From [Eubacterium] infirmum (GTDB taxonomy: Bacteria; Bacillota; Clostridia; Peptostreptococcales; Anaerovoracaceae), in NCBI GenBank assembly GCA_900450455.1, contig UGGN01000001.1:868001-932000 (forward strand): DNA of 64,000 nt, given 5' to 3'. Shown here in pieces: positions 63,224 through 64,000 of this stretch (positions are counted from its first letter, which is position 1; every line of letters begins with the position of its first letter). The notes beneath the pieces are model-generated. The model searched no databases, was not told the DNA's origin, and was given only the letters and a program-made list of their open reading frames with translations. The position numbers and the translations under genes are program-made.

Positions 63224-63252
63224 TTGACAATCTATGGGATAAGGAGTAAATT
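63224..63252 (+). promoter_or_regulatory. Promoter of the hrcA heat-shock operon
   Basis: TTGACA (63224-63229), 17 bp and TAAATT (63247-63252) lie just upstream of the CIRCE operator. The stretch 63023-63360 holds only the glpK terminator, this promoter, CIRCE and an unmarked leader. Confidence 0.78.
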
Positions 63253-63263
63253 ATACATAGTGA

Positions 63264-63290
63264 TTAGCACTCTAACCCAATGAGTGCTAA
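63264..63290. promoter_or_regulatory. CIRCE operator (HrcA binding site)
   Basis: TTAGCACTC-N9-GAGTGCTAA is a perfect match to the CIRCE inverted repeat bound by HrcA. It lies at the transcription start of the hrcA operon, giving the usual autoregulated heat-shock control of hrcA-grpE-dnaK. Confidence 0.97.
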
Positions 63291-63360
63291 TAACGAAAGA
63301 CGAGTTAGAACTTAGGCGGCATGCACAGAAGGTGCTTGCTACTGAATGGAGATGATGCAG

Positions 63361-64000
63361 ATGGAGATGACAGAGAGAAAGCTAAAGATACTACATGCTA
63401 TTATCAACGATTATGTTAAATCTGCTGAACCTGTCGGTTCAAGAGCTCTTGCTCGCAAGTTCGAGTTTGGAATCAGTCCTGCGACTATCAGGAATGAGAT
63501 GAGTGACCTTGAGGAGATGGGTTATTTGACGCATCCACATACATCCGCGGGTAGAGTTCCTTCGGACAAGGCTTATCGCCTATACGTAAATCAGATGATG
63601 GAGAGACAGGAACTTACTGTAGATGAGAAGATGGCGATAGCGCATGAGCTTCAGGCAAGTATCAACGAGTTTGATAAAACCATAGAGCATGCGGCGAGAA
63701 TTCTTTCTAAGATAACGAATTTGACATCATTTGCGTTGACGCCTACGGCGGCTGATGACAAAATTAAGTTCGTCAACCTTTTGCCGGTTGATAACCGTAC
63801 GGTTGTGATGATGATAGTTTCAGATACAGGCAAGGTTAGCAATACAGCTCTGAGATTGGAAACGCCATGTAGCAGTGACAATCTACAGCTGCTGGCCAAG
63901 TCGATGACATATAAGTATAGAGGAAAGACACTTACCGATGTGCTTACAGGCAATATTATCGAGTGCTTCCAAAACGATGTCGAAGCTATGGATAAGCTCG
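63361..64000 (+). CDS. hrcA: Heat-inducible transcription repressor HrcA (3' end cut by window)
   Basis: HrcA represses chaperone operons through CIRCE. The visible 213 codons have the N-terminal winged helix (ERKLKILHAIINDYVKSAEPVGSRAL, FGISPATIRNEMSDLEEMGYLTHPHTSAGRVPSDKAYRLYV) and the beginning of the GAF-like domain (ITNLTSFALTP, VNLLPVDNRTVVMMIVSDTG). Several in-frame ATGs occur (63346, 63352, 63355, 63361, 63367). 63361 was chosen because GGAG (63348-63351) is 9 nt upstream. The gene continues beyond base 64000; grpE and dnaK are expected next but not seen. Confidence 0.95.
   Translation, partial: MEMTERKLKILHAIINDYVKSAEPVGSRALARKFEFGISPATIRNEMSDLEEMGYLTHPHTSAGRVPSDKAYRLYVNQMMERQELTVDEKMAIAHELQASINEFDKTIEHAARILSKITNLTSFALTPTAADDKIKFVNLLPVDNRTVVMMIVSDTGKVSNTALRLETPCSSDNLQLLAKSMTYKYRGKTLTDVLTGNIIECFQNDVEAMDKL

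Noticed and set aside
1..64000. CRISPR arrays, prophage, replication origin
   Set aside because: I saw no regularly spaced repeats, no phage structural or integrase genes, and no DnaA-box cluster. The only mobile element found is the IS.

Overview
The window looks like a chromosome segment of a strictly anaerobic, amino-acid-fermenting, low-GC Firmicute. The evidence is B12-dependent lysine 5,6-aminomutase, AtoDA CoA-transferase, pyruvate:ferredoxin oxidoreductase, a T-box leader, a CIRCE element ahead of hrcA, near-consensus sigma-A promoters and strong AGGAGG ribosome sites. A placement among lysine-fermenting Clostridia (Peptostreptococcales-like oral or gut anaerobes) is inference from gene content only.

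Layout. 1-9.3 kb: fermentation block with kamDE (first codons cut off by the window edge), an AtoE-type short-chain acid transporter, the AtoD/AtoA CoA-transferase and PFOR, each block with its own promoter or terminator. 9.3-11.9 kb: an accessory patch with a padR/DUF2812 pair and a complete 1,344-bp IS1249/IS256-type insertion sequence with an 8-bp target duplication; a diverged copy of the IS left end lies upstream of padR. 11.9-15.2 kb (minus strand): FAD oxidoreductase, NhaC-type antiporter and PHP phosphoesterase. 15.3-20.9 kb: ylmH followed by a tightly overlapping aromatic-acid operon (DAHP synthase, aroB, aroA, aroC, chorismate mutase, type II dehydroquinase) that lacks aroE and aroK. 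21-27.1 kb: a small unknown protein behind a perfect consensus promoter, rmuC, a nucleoside catabolism group (deoB, pdp) with a phosphoesterase and a lipid kinase, and tRNA-Ser(CGA). 27.2-31.5 kb: a sortase-type surface protein, a small membrane protein with a HEPN-like motif, and a T-box-controlled TrpB2.

31.5-35.5 kb (minus strand) holds the most unusual system: a cysteine-rich small protein, a natural fusion of a NifH-type Fe protein to a nitrogenase-component-1 domain, and a second component-1 subunit, behind one near-consensus promoter. The fusion keeps the NifH cluster cysteines and three P-cluster-type cysteines, while the partner keeps one. None of the usual nif assembly genes is present in the window. 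35.5-43.6 kb: dnaE-pfkA and a transporter/GDPD/lysophospholipase operon. 43.6-46.4 kb: a Phd-Doc toxin-antitoxin pair and RNase R. 46.4-50.2 kb: the second notable system, a cobalamin riboswitch controlling a large exported DUF4430 (transcobalamin-like fold) protein with a sortase-like C-terminus, which suggests cell-surface B12 capture. This fits the B12-dependent lysine pathway at the left end.

50.2-64 kb: M18 aminopeptidase, purine nucleoside phosphorylase, an SDR, an FHA-FtsW/RodA fusion followed by a PBP transpeptidase, MetY, a DUF4854 lipoprotein gene broken by one in-frame TAG, and lepA-hemW-glpK-hrcA, where glpK interrupts the familiar lepA-hemW-hrcA order. hrcA runs off the right edge.
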